DNA of 6,338 nucleotides from an uncultured Ignavibacteria bacterium (GCA_937930275.1 CALGLM010000137.1:1-6338), one strand, 5' to 3'. Shown: positions 1-5,523, counted from the first letter of the stretch. Notes: generated by a model from the letters alone, not told the origin. Numbers and translations: made by a program.

Positions 1-944
1 CTCCCTTTTTTAATGCAGCAGTCGAGATACCGACTGATAAGGAGAAAATTAAAATTGTACCGGTCGGATATTTTCCCGCTCATCATGACGGGGCTCACGA
101 AATAACAAAGCAGAACATTATTGAAATGGCTGAGAACATAAAAAACGGAGGGACTGATATAATGTTCGATTACGGTCACGAATCAATATGGAGTTCCGGA
201 GCAATTGCGGGAGGCTGGTCGGCAAGAAAATCTGCCGAAGCTCGGGAAGACGGATTATATATAGATTATCCGGAATTTACCGAAGCCGCAACTGCAAGAG
301 TAAACGCAAAAGAATACAGATATTTTTCGCCTGCTTATTTTTTGGAAGGAATTGATAAAAAAGGTAAAAATATCGGAGCTGTTCTGCACAGTGTTGCGTT
401 GGTTAATAAGCCTTACATGGATAAGGAGATAAATCACATTGGTAATTCACAAAAACAACAGGAGAATAAAATGAATCCTCAAATCCTTAAATTTCTTGGA
501 CTTTCGGAAACGGCAACCGAAGCTGAAGTTGAAGCAAAGCTGAACTCGCTTAGAGTAGAAAATAAGCTAAATACCGATGCTTCGGTTGACGATATTCTTG
601 ATGCTATAAAAAACTCTTCTACAAATCAAACCAATGCTTTGGAAGACAGAGTTAAAGCTTTGGAAAATGATAAAAAGCTTGGAAAGATAGAAGCTCTTGT
701 AAATTCAGCGATCGATGACGGAAAAATACTTCCGGCACAAAAGCAGGTATATGTTAATGCAGCCGAAAAAGATTTTGCGGGCACGAAGACAATTTTAGAC
801 GCTATACAAAAAAACAGTGCCGTTCCTTCCAAGAATTCATTACCGGAAAACGTGCAACAAAATACAAATAAACCCCCTAAATATGATCGTACTGCTTTAT
901 ACGAAGCTGTAAAAAACAGCACGATTATAGCAAAAAAGGCTTAA
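1..944 (+). CDS. Mu-like head maturation protease with fused scaffold (gpI-like), 5' truncated
   Basis: The reading frame is open from base 3, well upstream of the ATG at 126, so the true start lies outside the window. The N-terminal half matches my recollection of the Mu-like prophage protease family: a VPVGYFP segment, an FDYGH motif with the candidate catalytic His codon at 177-179, an AGGW segment, DGLYIDYPEFT, EYRYFSPAY with a candidate Ser at 327-329, and an ALVNKPY segment closing the protease domain. The C-terminal half is charged and helix-rich, with a likely coiled coil near 600-700, and ends in an AIDDGKILPAQKQ segment typical of the scaffold tail. In Mu the full-length protein cleaves scaffold and capsid during prohead maturation. 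The capsid gene follows after 15 bases with a good ribosome site, which supports this role. The catalytic residues are inferred from family conservation, not demonstrated. Confidence 0.88.
   Translation, partial: PFFNAAVEIPTDKEKIKIVPVGYFPAHHDGAHEITKQNIIEMAENIKNGGTDIMFDYGHESIWSSGAIAGGWSARKSAEAREDGLYIDYPEFTEAATARVNAKEYRYFSPAYFLEGIDKKGKNIGAVLHSVALVNKPYMDKEINHIGNSQKQQENKMNPQILKFLGLSETATEAEVEAKLNSLRVENKLNTDASVDDILDAIKNSSTNQTNALEDRVKALENDKKLGKIEALVNSAIDDGKILPAQKQVYVNAAEKDFAGTKTILDAIQKNSAVPSKNSLPENVQQNTNKPPKYDRTALYEAVKNSTIIAKKA
460..464 (+). promoter_or_regulatory. Internal ribosome binding site for nested scaffold
   Basis: AGGAG lies six bases before the in-frame ATG at 471, inside the protease gene. 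Its strength and spacing match the sites before the capsid gene (950-954) and the amidase (2281-2287), so it decides the nested scaffold start. Confidence 0.7.
471..944 (+). CDS. Nested in-frame scaffold protein (gpZ-like)
   Basis: An ATG at 471, in frame with the protease, is preceded by AGGAG at 460-464 with a 6-base spacer. This is one of the best ribosome sites in the window, although it lies inside an open gene. Starting here gives 157 residues (MNPQILKFLGL...) made only of the scaffold half. It begins just after the ALVNKPY segment that closes the protease domain. The product is acidic and lysine-rich, without a hydrophobic core segment, and has heptad-like helices around ALEDRVKALENDKKLGKIEA. 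In phage Mu the scaffold Z is made the same way from inside gene I, giving many scaffold copies per protease. That this start is used here is inferred from the ribosome site and the position of the domain boundary. Confidence 0.72.
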   Translation: MNPQILKFLGLSETATEAEVEAKLNSLRVENKLNTDASVDDILDAIKNSSTNQTNALEDRVKALENDKKLGKIEALVNSAIDDGKILPAQKQVYVNAAEKDFAGTKTILDAIQKNSAVPSKNSLPENVQQNTNKPPKYDRTALYEAVKNSTIIAKKA

Positions 945-959
945 TTCATAGGAGAAAAA

Positions 960-1880
960 ATGAGATTATATGAGATCAGCTCAAGAGACAGTATAACACA
1001 GAACTGTGTTGCACTTATGACCGAAAATGCCAGCGTATTACGATTTGGTCATTTTTATCCGATAATAGGTTCGGCGGATACTCCAAGAAAGATTGCATCT
1101 GCAACCGGCGGACAGTTTAGAGCGATAAACGATAGTTATCCAACAAATCAAGTAGCACCAGTATTTGGAAGCGTGTCACTAAAAATCTACGGAAGTAAAT
1201 TGGAAGTTGACAAAGCATACGAAAGAAGAGGAAAAGACATTCCTTCAGAAAGAGCACGCCAGTTAAATAATTTTATGCAAGAGTTGGGAAAAAACTTTCA
1301 GTATGAGTTTTTTAACGGTAAAACGAGCACGAATGTAAAATCTTTTAACGGTGTAAGGGCACTTGTCCCCTCAGCTCAAATAATAACGGCTGATGAAAGC
1401 GGGTTGCTTATCCCTTTGGGAATTTCCGATGCGGCAAGAACAACTCAACAAAAGTTATTAGAAAAACTACGCCTTTTAATCAACAAAGTAAATAAACCGG
1501 ACGCTTTGTTTATGAATGAAGAAGTTCTTTCCAGAATAACCACTATTGCAGCAGAGTATATCCAGTATACAAAAGATGATTTTGGCAATTATGTTCCGAC
1601 TTTTGCCGGCGTTCCGTTAATTCCGGCTGGGTATTCGGCAGACGGTACGCAAGTTCTTCCACAAAACGAATTGTTTGGCGAATATAACAACGCTTCTTCA
1701 ATAATTGCCATAAAATTTGGAGAAGAGGCAGATTTAACAATGGCTACCAGCACGGGTCTTGTTATAGACGACTTAGGATTAGTAGGAAATCATTACGTAT
1801 ATTCTGTCGAAATGGATGCCGATTTGGCACTATTAAATAATAAAGCACTCGGTATGCTCATCGGAATTGTTTTAGAATAA
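960..1880 (+). CDS. Major capsid protein, HK97-fold type (Mu T-like position)
   Basis: This 306-residue protein should form the icosahedral head shell. It follows the protease-scaffold gene directly, and AGGAG at 950-954 lies 5 bases before the ATG. Visible hallmarks are a segment with SYPTNQVAPVFGSVSLKIYG (residues 60-79) followed by KLEVDKAYERRG and IPSERARQLNNFMQELG. This is an arrangement I associate with HK97-like major capsid proteins of the encapsulating N-arm and E-loop type. They are followed by FNGVRALVPSAQ and a C-terminal beta-rich part (TFAGVPLIPAG, MATSTGLVIDDLG). The length fits capsid proteins that lack a large fused scaffold domain, consistent with the separate scaffold upstream. 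A hairpin terminator begins within a few bases of the stop. Position and sequence agree; the exact family is not certain without a profile search. Confidence 0.85.
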   Translation: MRLYEISSRDSITQNCVALMTENASVLRFGHFYPIIGSADTPRKIASATGGQFRAINDSYPTNQVAPVFGSVSLKIYGSKLEVDKAYERRGKDIPSERARQLNNFMQELGKNFQYEFFNGKTSTNVKSFNGVRALVPSAQIITADESGLLIPLGISDAARTTQQKLLEKLRLLINKVNKPDALFMNEEVLSRITTIAAEYIQYTKDDFGNYVPTFAGVPLIPAGYSADGTQVLPQNELFGEYNNASSIIAIKFGEEADLTMATSTGLVIDDLGLVGNHYVYSVEMDADLALLNNKALGMLIGIVLE

Positions 1881-1882
1881 AA

Positions 1883-1909
1883 AAAGGGCGGGCAACCGCC
1901 CCCTTTATT
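1883..1909 (+). terminator. GC-rich hairpin terminator after capsid gene
   Basis: GGGCGG (1886-1891), loop GCAA, and CCGCCC (1896-1901) form a perfect six-pair stem in an otherwise AT-rich region. AAA before it can pair with TTT (1904-1906) after a CC bulge, and a short TTTATT tract follows. It probably stops or attenuates transcription after the capsid gene, or protects the 3' end of its mRNA. The U-tract is imperfect, so some read-through is likely. Confidence 0.75.
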
Positions 1910-1924
1910 GATTGGAGATAAATA

Positions 1925-2134
1925 ATGTGTATGAAAAATACTTTTAGAGAGATTAAAGAATATTTGAAGCCAATTACGGCATCTTCAATTCCTTTTGTTG
2001 CTCTTGAACTTCCAACAACGGCAAGCGAGGTCTCTGTATTATTAGATTATTTGAAAATAGTTGCCTCTATTGCGGGGATAATATACACAATCTTCAAAAC
2101 ATATTATTTAATTAGAAATAAGGGGAAAAGATGA
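1925..2134 (+). CDS. Small single-span membrane protein, putative holin-like
   Basis: The product is 69 residues long. GGAGA at 1914-1918 lies six bases before the ATG, supporting this start over the ATG at 1931. The N-terminal half is amphipathic and charged (FREIKEYLKPI). The C-terminal half holds one hydrophobic helix at about residues 43-63 (LKIVASIAGIIYTIFKTYY) followed by a basic tail RNKGKR, which suggests a cytoplasmic C terminus. The stop overlaps the next gene in ATGA, so the two are probably translationally coupled. Its size, topology and place two genes before an amidase suggest a holin or a holin partner that opens or depolarises the inner membrane at lysis. I do not recognise a named family, so the role rests on context. 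Confidence 0.55.
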   Translation: MCMKNTFREIKEYLKPITASSIPFVALELPTTASEVSVLLDYLKIVASIAGIIYTIFKTYYLIRNKGKR

Positions 2135-2304
2135 AAAGGAGACTTTTACATAAAAGCACCCTGCTGGGAGTAATACTGATTGCTGCTGGTTTGATTGTCG
2201 GCTTCCATGCCAACCAATGGGAAGTGGCTACAATAATTATAACAACCGGTTGCGGAGCTGTTGGATACGCACCAAAAAAGAAGGAGGATTGTAATGAACA
2301 TTAA
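2131..2304 (+). CDS. 57-residue two-helix membrane protein, putative holin
   Basis: The reading frame is short but well supported. The ATG at 2131 overlaps the previous stop by four bases, and AGGGG (2121-2125) lies five bases upstream. The protein starts MKRRLLHKS, has one hydrophobic segment at about 10-26 (TLLGVILIAAGLIVGF), a short turn HANQWE, a second at about 32-47 (VATIIITTGCGAVGYA), and a lysine-rich tail KKKEDCNEH. A two-helix hairpin with both ends basic fits the topology of small two-span (class II) holins, with both ends in the cytoplasm. Its last 11 bases overlap the amidase start, giving the classic holin-endolysin order. The holin call is inference from topology and neighbours. 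Confidence 0.65.
   Translation: MKRRLLHKSTLLGVILIAAGLIVGFHANQWEVATIIITTGCGAVGYAPKKKEDCNEH
2281..2287 (+). promoter_or_regulatory. Strong ribosome binding site deciding the amidase start
   Basis: AAGGAGG lies six bases before the ATG at 2294 and is the strongest SD-like site in the window. It favours that ATG over an in-frame TTG at 2261, which lies inside the upstream holin-like gene. Confidence 0.75.
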
Positions 2305-2908
2305 AAATTATATTCTTCCCGAAAGCGAATATTTCCGAAAAGAAACAAAAAAATCACAAATCGTTTTGCACCATACCGTTTCATCAGGAACTGCAGAAGC
2401 GGTGGGTGACTGGTTCAAAATTCAACCTGGTAAAATTGGTGTTGCTTTTGTTGTTGATAAACTTGGGAATGTTATTTGTCTTTTCGACCCCAAATATTGG
2501 GCTTATCACTTAGGACTTACAACAAGCGATAACGTGCCTTGTAATCAAAAATCAATAGGGATTGAACTTGTAAACGAAGGGATTCTAACACGCCAATCAG
2601 TTGGGAAAGATATTATTTACAAGTGGACTTATGGAAATTATTCCGAAAAGGTTTTTCAGAATCCAACATTATGGCGTGGATCTTATTTCTACGCAGAATA
2701 TACAGAAGCACAAATAATTGCAGCAGCTTTATTGTGCAAAAAACTGTGTGCTGATTTTGGAATACCTAAAAATGTTTTAGGAAATTTTGATTATTCAAAA
2801 AGCAATTTTAACTACAATGGTATTATTGGACATTGCAACGTACGAGCAGACAAATCCGATATTAGCCCAGCATTTAATTATGACTTATTCAAGGAATATT
2901 TATTATGA
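2294..2908 (+). CDS. N-acetylmuramoyl-L-alanine amidase endolysin (Amidase_2 type)
   Basis: This 204-residue lysis enzyme is expected to cut the bond between N-acetylmuramic acid and the L-alanine of the peptide stem in peptidoglycan, using zinc. The first ligand region is QIVLHHTVS (His26 likely). A VAFVVDKLGNV strand and an AYHLG segment follow, then SIGIELVNEG. The C-terminal motif GHCNVRADKSDISPAF supplies His180, Lys187 and Asp189, fitting the H...K.D pattern in which Asp is the third zinc ligand and Lys aids catalysis, as in T7 lysozyme and AmiD relatives. No signal peptide or wall-binding domain is visible, so export depends on a holin, two candidates for which lie just upstream. An insertion around residues 97-130 (ILTRQSVGKDIIYKWTYGNY) is rich in aromatic residues. 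Family assignment is firm, exact substrate less so. Confidence 0.9.
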   Translation: MNIKNYILPESEYFRKETKKSQIVLHHTVSSGTAEAVGDWFKIQPGKIGVAFVVDKLGNVICLFDPKYWAYHLGLTTSDNVPCNQKSIGIELVNEGILTRQSVGKDIIYKWTYGNYSEKVFQNPTLWRGSYFYAEYTEAQIIAAALLCKKLCADFGIPKNVLGNFDYSKSNFNYNGIIGHCNVRADKSDISPAFNYDLFKEYLL

Positions 2909-3327
2909 TGAGTTTAAATATTAATCCCACAACGGTTTTACTATTATTTTTCGCAGGCTTGTTTAGTGCAGCAATGGACACTATTCAGTTTGCACCAAAA
3001 ACTTTTATATTCCAGACAAATTGGTTTTTAGTCAAAGGCAGATTTGCGTGGAGCGAACGGACATGGTATACAAAATACATTTTTACAATGGTGAGTGATG
3101 GTTGGCATTGTTTTAAATTTCTAAATATACTTAGTTATATAATGGCTATTATTGTATTCAAGAACTTTAATGTCAATTCTTATCTAACCTATATAGCTGC
3201 TTTTTTAATTTATTACACTTTAATTGGTACAGCTTTTGAAATTGGGTATAATTATTTATGGCGAAAAGCTTTTTGGATTAGTATAAAATTATTATTAAAA
3301 AAAATATTATGGTGGAATAATGATTGA
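2905..3327 (+). CDS. Three-helix membrane protein, phage-associated, function unknown
   Basis: The product has 140 residues. The start overlaps the amidase stop in ATGA; a second ATG follows immediately at 2908. Hydrophobic helices fall at about 9-23, 72-86 and 93-115. Between the first two is an aromatic, basic loop with spaced residues: MDTIQF (24-29), FIFQTNW, GRFAWSERTWYTKY and SDGWHCFKFLNIL. This recalls a conserved but uncharacterised membrane family of Bacteroidota genomes and phages with an MDTL.F...W.NKY...DAWH.FK pattern. That is a recollection and was not searched. The C terminus is basic and tryptophan-rich (KKILWWNND). Its place right after the endolysin could mean a lysis accessory or a superinfection-related membrane protein, but the sequence does not decide. 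The gene is very AT-rich (13 G/C of 60 in 3121-3180). Confidence 0.7.
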   Translation: MMSLNINPTTVLLLFFAGLFSAAMDTIQFAPKTFIFQTNWFLVKGRFAWSERTWYTKYIFTMVSDGWHCFKFLNILSYIMAIIVFKNFNVNSYLTYIAAFLIYYTLIGTAFEIGYNYLWRKAFWISIKLLLKKILWWNND

Positions 3328-3589
3328 CGAATTTCAAATCAATGGTATCCCAAAGTATGAAGCTTTGATTGCTCCGGTAACAAAAGCTTTTGAGTTTACT
3401 CCAAGTGAAACAATAGATGAAACACGAATTTGTAGAGCTGTTCAAGCTAATACAACAGGTGCAGTTAAAGTTATGTTTCAGGATGATACAACTTGGACTA
3501 ATACTTATGTTTTGCAAGGAGTAACATATAGTTGGCGGTTAAGAAGAATATCAGTTGATAGTGTTGCTACATTGATCGGGTTAGAATAA
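3320..3589 (+). CDS. Small beta-rich virion protein, possible spike-base-like protein
   Basis: The product has 89 residues. The ATG overlaps the previous gene by eight bases, with GGTGGA (3311-3316) three bases upstream. The sequence follows the order I recall for small phage spike-base proteins of the RCAP_Rcc01079 type: a polar start, a FTPSETIDETRICRAVQ segment like P.D..DL..PTRALYV, a short strand GAVKVMFQDDTTWTNTYVLQGV like a V.TF.NVPAG strand, then YSWRLRRISVDSVATLIGL like PIRVKRV..TGTTA..IVAL. Such proteins form small beta structures at the base of a tail spike or fibre. The gene sits immediately before the probable fibre gene and overlaps it by one base, which agrees. Similarity is by pattern only, so the call is tentative. 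Confidence 0.5.
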   Translation: MIDEFQINGIPKYEALIAPVTKAFEFTPSETIDETRICRAVQANTTGAVKVMFQDDTTWTNTYVLQGVTYSWRLRRISVDSVATLIGLE

Positions 3590-4620
3590 TGATTGGGTAT
3601 TCTGTAAATCCACAATGCAAACCTGAATTAGGCGATTTACAAGTTCGCAATACAACTAAACCATTTAGGTTCAAGTATGTAATACCGTACTCACAAACGC
3701 TTTCTATTCGGCTTGCTGGTATGGTTGGAACTATTGATTGGGGGGATGGAACAACAAAATCAATTACAGCAACCAATACTACACATTCCAAAACTTATTC
3801 CATTGGGGGGCAATACATAGTTGAATTAATTGGTGATATTAGTACGCTTACATACATTAATATTGCTAATAATTCTGGAAATAATTTATTATATGGTAAT
3901 TTTAGTGGTATAAAAAATGCAGTAAATCTTACAACCTATGATGTTAGAGCCGCAAAAATTTGTGGAAATATTTTAGACTTAGCAAATTTAACGAAACTTC
4001 AAAGTTTTATTCCACTATTTTCAGGAATGGTTGGGGATATTTATGCTATGAGAAATATGTCAGATTTAAGGACATTTTATGGAACTTATGGATTAACAGG
4101 AGATATATCAGTATTAGCTTCTTTACCCCTACTAACTACAATAGGAATTGATACAGCTGCATTGTATGGTAATATTTCATGTTTCTCAGGAAAAAACAAC
4201 ATTACATATTTTGGAATGAATAATTTTGGAAGGAATAGAATTGTTGGAGATATTAATGCACTTTCAAATTGTGTGAATATTACAACATTATCTAATTTTG
4301 CTTCTGGAATTTATGGAGATTTATCTTTTCTTACAAATTTCACAAAATTAACTTTAATCAACCATAATGGATTAAATCATTCATTTGAAACTTCAAATGC
4401 ATTACCGGCTTATGGAGGAGAATTTTATTTCTTAAATACTCAATGGGCTTCATCAGAACATTTAGACAGATTTATAAATGCATTAGCGGTTAATGCCAAA
4501 AATACAGGTAATAGAAAATTCCATTCGAATGGAACTGGAACTCCACGTACTTCGGCTTCTGATGATGCTGTCGCATATCTACAATCAATTGGCTGGCAAG
4601 TAATAACAAATAAGATATAA
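3589..4620 (+). CDS. PKD-like plus leucine-rich-repeat protein, probable receptor-binding fibre
   Basis: The product has 343 residues. The ATG overlaps the previous stop (TAATG), implying translational coupling; there is no clear ribosome site. After an N-terminal stretch that may anchor it, residues 45-82 look like a PKD-type beta sandwich: TIDWGDGTTKS, a histidine at 66, TYSIGGQYIVELIGDI. From residue 103 to about 254 run seven repeats, each with G(N/D)(I/F/L) followed by an L-x-N-x-(T/K)-L-type segment, spaced 22-26 residues, which is the leucine-rich repeat pattern. The tail has LDRFINAL, then TPRTSASDDAVAYLQSIGW, an ending I associate with BspA-like repeat proteins of Bacteroidota. There is no signal peptide, as expected for a virion part. 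Binding to a host surface sugar or protein is inferred from domain type and the neighbouring spike-base-like gene. Confidence 0.7.
   Translation: MIGYSVNPQCKPELGDLQVRNTTKPFRFKYVIPYSQTLSIRLAGMVGTIDWGDGTTKSITATNTTHSKTYSIGGQYIVELIGDISTLTYINIANNSGNNLLYGNFSGIKNAVNLTTYDVRAAKICGNILDLANLTKLQSFIPLFSGMVGDIYAMRNMSDLRTFYGTYGLTGDISVLASLPLLTTIGIDTAALYGNISCFSGKNNITYFGMNNFGRNRIVGDINALSNCVNITTLSNFASGIYGDLSFLTNFTKLTLINHNGLNHSFETSNALPAYGGEFYFLNTQWASSEHLDRFINALAVNAKNTGNRKFHSNGTGTPRTSASDDAVAYLQSIGWQVITNKI
3895..4350 (+). repeat. Seven leucine-rich repeats of about 23 codons
   Basis: Repeat units start at GNF (residue 103), GNI (126), GDI (149), GDI (171), GNI (194), GDI (220) and GDL (243) of the fibre-like protein, with steps of 23, 23, 22, 23, 26 and 23 residues. 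Each has a short hydrophobic strand after the G(N/D) step and an L..N.(T/K)L segment. At DNA level the copies are diverged (tatggtaat, ggagatata, tatggagat), so this is an old protein repeat, not a recent tandem duplication. Confidence 0.7.
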
Positions 4621-4629
4621 GGTTACAAA

Positions 4630-4842
4630 ATGGAAAAATTAACAAAAAAATATCGAGTTACATGGGATAAAAATACTTTGATAATGCAATGCAATTCTCA
4701 GCAAGATTTTACTGGTTCTGAAACTTATGTTCCGGAAAGATTTGGAAGCTTTGAATCGGATAATTTTGAAGAAGTTCAAAACAAAATCACAGAGCTTGGT
4801 TTAATAGAACCGGAGGAGAGAATTCCTGATGAACTTATTTAA
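4630..4842 (+). CDS. Hypothetical 70-residue acidic phage protein
   Basis: I do not recognise this protein. It begins nine bases after the fibre-gene stop, with AAGG just upstream of the ATG overlapping the end of that gene. The N-terminal half looks like beta strands (KYRVTWDKNTLIMQCNS). The second half is acidic with one probable helix (FEEVQNKITELGLI) and ends EPEERIPDELI. There is no membrane segment or cysteine pair. Its position right after a fibre gene would allow a fibre-assembly chaperone or a small virion part, but nothing in the sequence proves either. Its 3' end overlaps the spanin-like gene by 14 bases and carries that gene's ribosome site. Confidence 0.65.
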   Translation: MEKLTKKYRVTWDKNTLIMQCNSQQDFTGSETYVPERFGSFESDNFEEVQNKITELGLIEPEERIPDELI

Positions 4843-5278
4843 GTATTTTTTATTACTATTAATGGTTGTTTCTTGTACAACTCCGGAAACAATTATAAAA
4901 GAGAGAACCGTTGAAATAACTGTTCCTGAAATTAAGGACTCTATTTCAGCAAGCTACATCAATATATCCCCTGTGCAGCTTGATACATTGCAGGACGTTT
5001 TAAAGTTACTCCCTGATAGTGCAAAGTTTGAAGGTGTGAAAGAAATTCTAACAACAAAAGGCGATAAGCTTAAGGTAAAGGTGGCTTTTTTTCCGAAACA
5101 AAATAGTTTTACAATTGACATTCCCAGCTACAAAATTGATACAATAATCACTGATACAACTTCAATTGTAATTCATAAAAAAACTTTTTTTGAAAAAGTT
5201 GAAATATACTTTTACATTTTAACGGTTATACTGGGTCTAATATTTTTATACAAAATTTATAGGTCTAAAAATGATTGA
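4829..5278 (+). CDS. Lipoprotein with C-terminal transmembrane helix, candidate unimolecular spanin
   Basis: This 149-residue protein has a clear lipoprotein signal: MNLFKYF, a hydrophobic run LLLLMVV, then SC with Cys16 as the lipidation site and no Asp at +2. Residues 17-123 are polar and beta-strand-rich (TVEITVPEI, KLKVKVAFFP, SFTIDIPSYKIDTIITDTTSIVI) and would cross the periplasm. A single hydrophobic helix at about 124-143 (VEIYFYILTVILGLIFLYKI) ends in YRSKND, basic and so probably cytoplasmic. A protein lipid-anchored in the outer membrane and embedded in the inner one is the architecture of u-spanins such as phage T1 gp11, which fuse the two membranes in the last step of Gram-negative lysis. 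GGAGGAG upstream (4812-4818) has a rather long spacer of ten bases. The gene lies in the same run as holin-like genes and endolysin. The function is inferred from topology. Confidence 0.68.
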   Translation: MNLFKYFLLLLMVVSCTTPETIIKERTVEITVPEIKDSISASYINISPVQLDTLQDVLKLLPDSAKFEGVKEILTTKGDKLKVKVAFFPKQNSFTIDIPSYKIDTIITDTTSIVIHKKTFFEKVEIYFYILTVILGLIFLYKIYRSKND

Positions 5279-5522
5279 AGCAGGAAAATATGTGCAACTA
5301 AAAAGACCGGAATTCCCAAGTATTTTCGGTCAGGGAGAAATGCCGGAAGCTCTTAAGATAGAAAAGAACGGTGCAAGTTATACGCTTCCTTTTGGAAATA
5401 TTTACGTTACTTCGGATGAAGTCGATGTATTATTAGAAACGGAAGGAACTTACCCCTCAATATCAACTGAAATTGTGGCAAGCATGGAAGATCAATTTAA
5501 AATAATCAATAATGGAGAATAA
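5271..5522 (+). CDS. Hypothetical 83-residue phage protein
   Basis: I do not recognise this protein. The start overlaps the spanin-like gene by eight bases, with a weak AGG at 5261-5263. The protein begins MIEAGKYVQLKRPEFPSIFGQG, then has strand-like stretches (ASYTLPFGNIYVTSDEVDVLLE) and an amphipathic C-terminal helix (STEIVASMEDQFKIIN). It has no membrane helix, signal peptide or cysteine. Codon use returns here to the more GC-balanced style of the head genes, so it probably belongs with the structural genes that follow. It ends one base before the next ATG, and its last codons hold the next ribosome site. Confidence 0.65.
   Translation: MIEAGKYVQLKRPEFPSIFGQGEMPEALKIEKNGASYTLPFGNIYVTSDEVDVLLETEGTYPSISTEIVASMEDQFKIINNGE
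5514..5518 (+). promoter_or_regulatory. Ribosome binding site choosing start 5524
   Basis: GGAGA lies five bases before the ATG at 5524. The alternative in-frame ATG at 5512 overlaps this site and has none of its own, so translation most likely begins at 5524, giving MPTKFSG. Confidence 0.65.
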
Positions 5523-5523
5523 T

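Noticed and set aside
126..128. ATG 126 as the protease start
   Set aside because: The frame is open to the window edge and the upstream residues (VPVGYFP, then a DG and an IT step) match the family N terminus, so the gene is simply truncated by the window.
255..437. Open frame on the minus strand inside the protease gene
   Set aside because: It is fully covered by a strongly supported + strand gene, its predicted protein is of low complexity, and it has no ribosome site.
626..922. Minus-strand open frame of 98 codons inside the scaffold
   Set aside because: It is antisense to the coiled-coil scaffold; the hydrophobic Phe/Ser-rich product is the usual shadow of Lys/Glu-rich codons.
1881..1924. 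Promoter for the lysis block between terminator and first gene
   Set aside because: Only about 15 bases separate the hairpin tail from the ATG and they are occupied by the ribosome site; no -35/-10 pair fits.
2261..2293. Longer amidase starting at TTG 2261
   Set aside because: It would overlap most of the end of the two-helix gene and lacks a ribosome site, whereas AAGGAGG sits ideally before ATG 2294.
3960..4151. Second + strand frame of 63 codons within the repeat-fibre gene
   Set aside because: It is out of frame with the repeats, rich in Phe/Asn/Arg without a domain, and has no ribosome site; the 23-residue periodicity fixes the other frame.
4180..4620. Possible diversity-generating retroelement target at the fibre C terminus
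   Set aside because: Bacteroides transposable phages can carry such systems, but no template repeat, reverse transcriptase or clustered AAC/AAY variable region is visible here.
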